DNA of 25,175 nucleotides, from contig USEZ01000015.1 in NCBI GenBank assembly GCA_900553775.1, forward strand, positions 1-25,175, written 5' to 3'. The notes beneath the pieces are model-generated. The model ran no database searches. It was given only the letters and a program-made list of their open reading frames with translations, and was not told the origin of the DNA. Below are positions 25,073 through 25,175 of this stretch, piece after piece. The position numbers and the translations under genes are program-made. Each line of letters opens with the position of its first letter. The first letter of the stretch is position 1. Source of the DNA: an uncultured Slackia sp. GTDB lineage: Bacteria > Actinomycetota > Coriobacteriia > Coriobacteriales > Eggerthellaceae.

Positions 25073-25120
25073 AGATCGACCCGTCCGATGTCGGAAAGCC
25101 CGCCGGATGCCGTTGGCGTT

Positions 25121-25175
25121 TGAACTAGACCCCAAAAGTGGGACGGATAAATAAAGTTCTCAAGCGGCTCTTATC
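25121..25175. mobile_element. Probable terminal end of an IS3-family element, cut by the window edge
   Basis: TGAACTAGACCCCAAAAGTG begins at 25121 and continues GGACGGAT. This resembles IS3-group terminal inverted repeats, which start TG and carry a GACCCCAAAA-x-T-x-GGAC core. The sequence changes to AT-rich after it. No transposase is visible within the window, so orientation and integrity are unknown. Confidence 0.45.

Noticed and set aside
1..25175. tRNA, rRNA or CRISPR loci
   Set aside because: No T-loop/anticodon arms, rRNA segments or regularly spaced direct repeats were found by reading.

Overview
The window is GC-rich with dense, short-spaced genes and strong AGGAGG-type ribosome binding sites. 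Gene content (polyphosphate kinase plus a two-domain polyP:AMP phosphotransferase, an ATC-hydrolase-family protein, a UPF0237/UPF0210 pair, a HrcA/CIRCE-type groEL) fits a Gram-positive anaerobe of the class Coriobacteriia, most likely Eggerthellaceae. This is an inference from protein flavour and composition; no rRNA or tRNA gene is present to confirm it.

Layout. 1-1760: 5'-truncated Maf nucleotide pyrophosphatase and tilS, nearly abutting. 1802-4442 (minus): a tightly coupled three-gene operon, GNAT acetyltransferase -> C26 glutamine-amidotransferase-like hydrolase -> glutathionylspermidine-synthase-like ATP-grasp ligase, joined by two 4-nt ATGA/GTGA overlaps. 4767-5780: MBL-fold hydrolase. 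5781-6636: gene-free, with decayed 33-bp tandem repeats and a 139-bp segment bounded by 19-bp inverted repeats. 6637-8052 (minus): NSS-family sodium-dependent transporter. 8467-10183: ACT-domain protein and UPF0210 protein. 10327-13514: GNAT with an Ala-rich N-terminal extension, an AlbA/HATPase-type ATP-binding regulator, and a SpoU-family rRNA methyltransferase. 13515-14363: a gene-free segment whose AT-rich core holds a cluster of DnaA-box-like 9-mers (TTTTCAACA / TTTTCCACA). 14364-16289: gamma-carbonic anhydrase and a convergent CPA2-type antiporter. 16610-17399: low-molecular-weight phosphatase and a small helical protein. 17451-19205: CIRCE operator and a divergent groEL lacking groES and the GGM tail. 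19282-19782: ATC-hydrolase family protein. 19795-24786: divergently arranged polyP:AMP phosphotransferase and polyphosphate kinase 1; the latter carries a long Ala/Pro tail ending in a MinD-like amphipathic helix. 24956-25072: a 38-residue membrane peptide. 25121-end: the probable outer end of an IS3-like element.

Functional themes: polyphosphate metabolism (Ppk1 makes polyP from ATP, Pap uses polyP to turn AMP into ADP), stress and proteostasis (GroEL), ion and solute transport, and RNA modification (TilS, SpoU methyltransferase). The strongest candidates for something undescribed are the DnaA-box cluster with no dnaA beside it, the membrane-targeting tail on Ppk1, and the coupled GNAT/C26/ATP-grasp operon, which looks like a small amide-forming and amide-cleaving pathway of unknown substrate.
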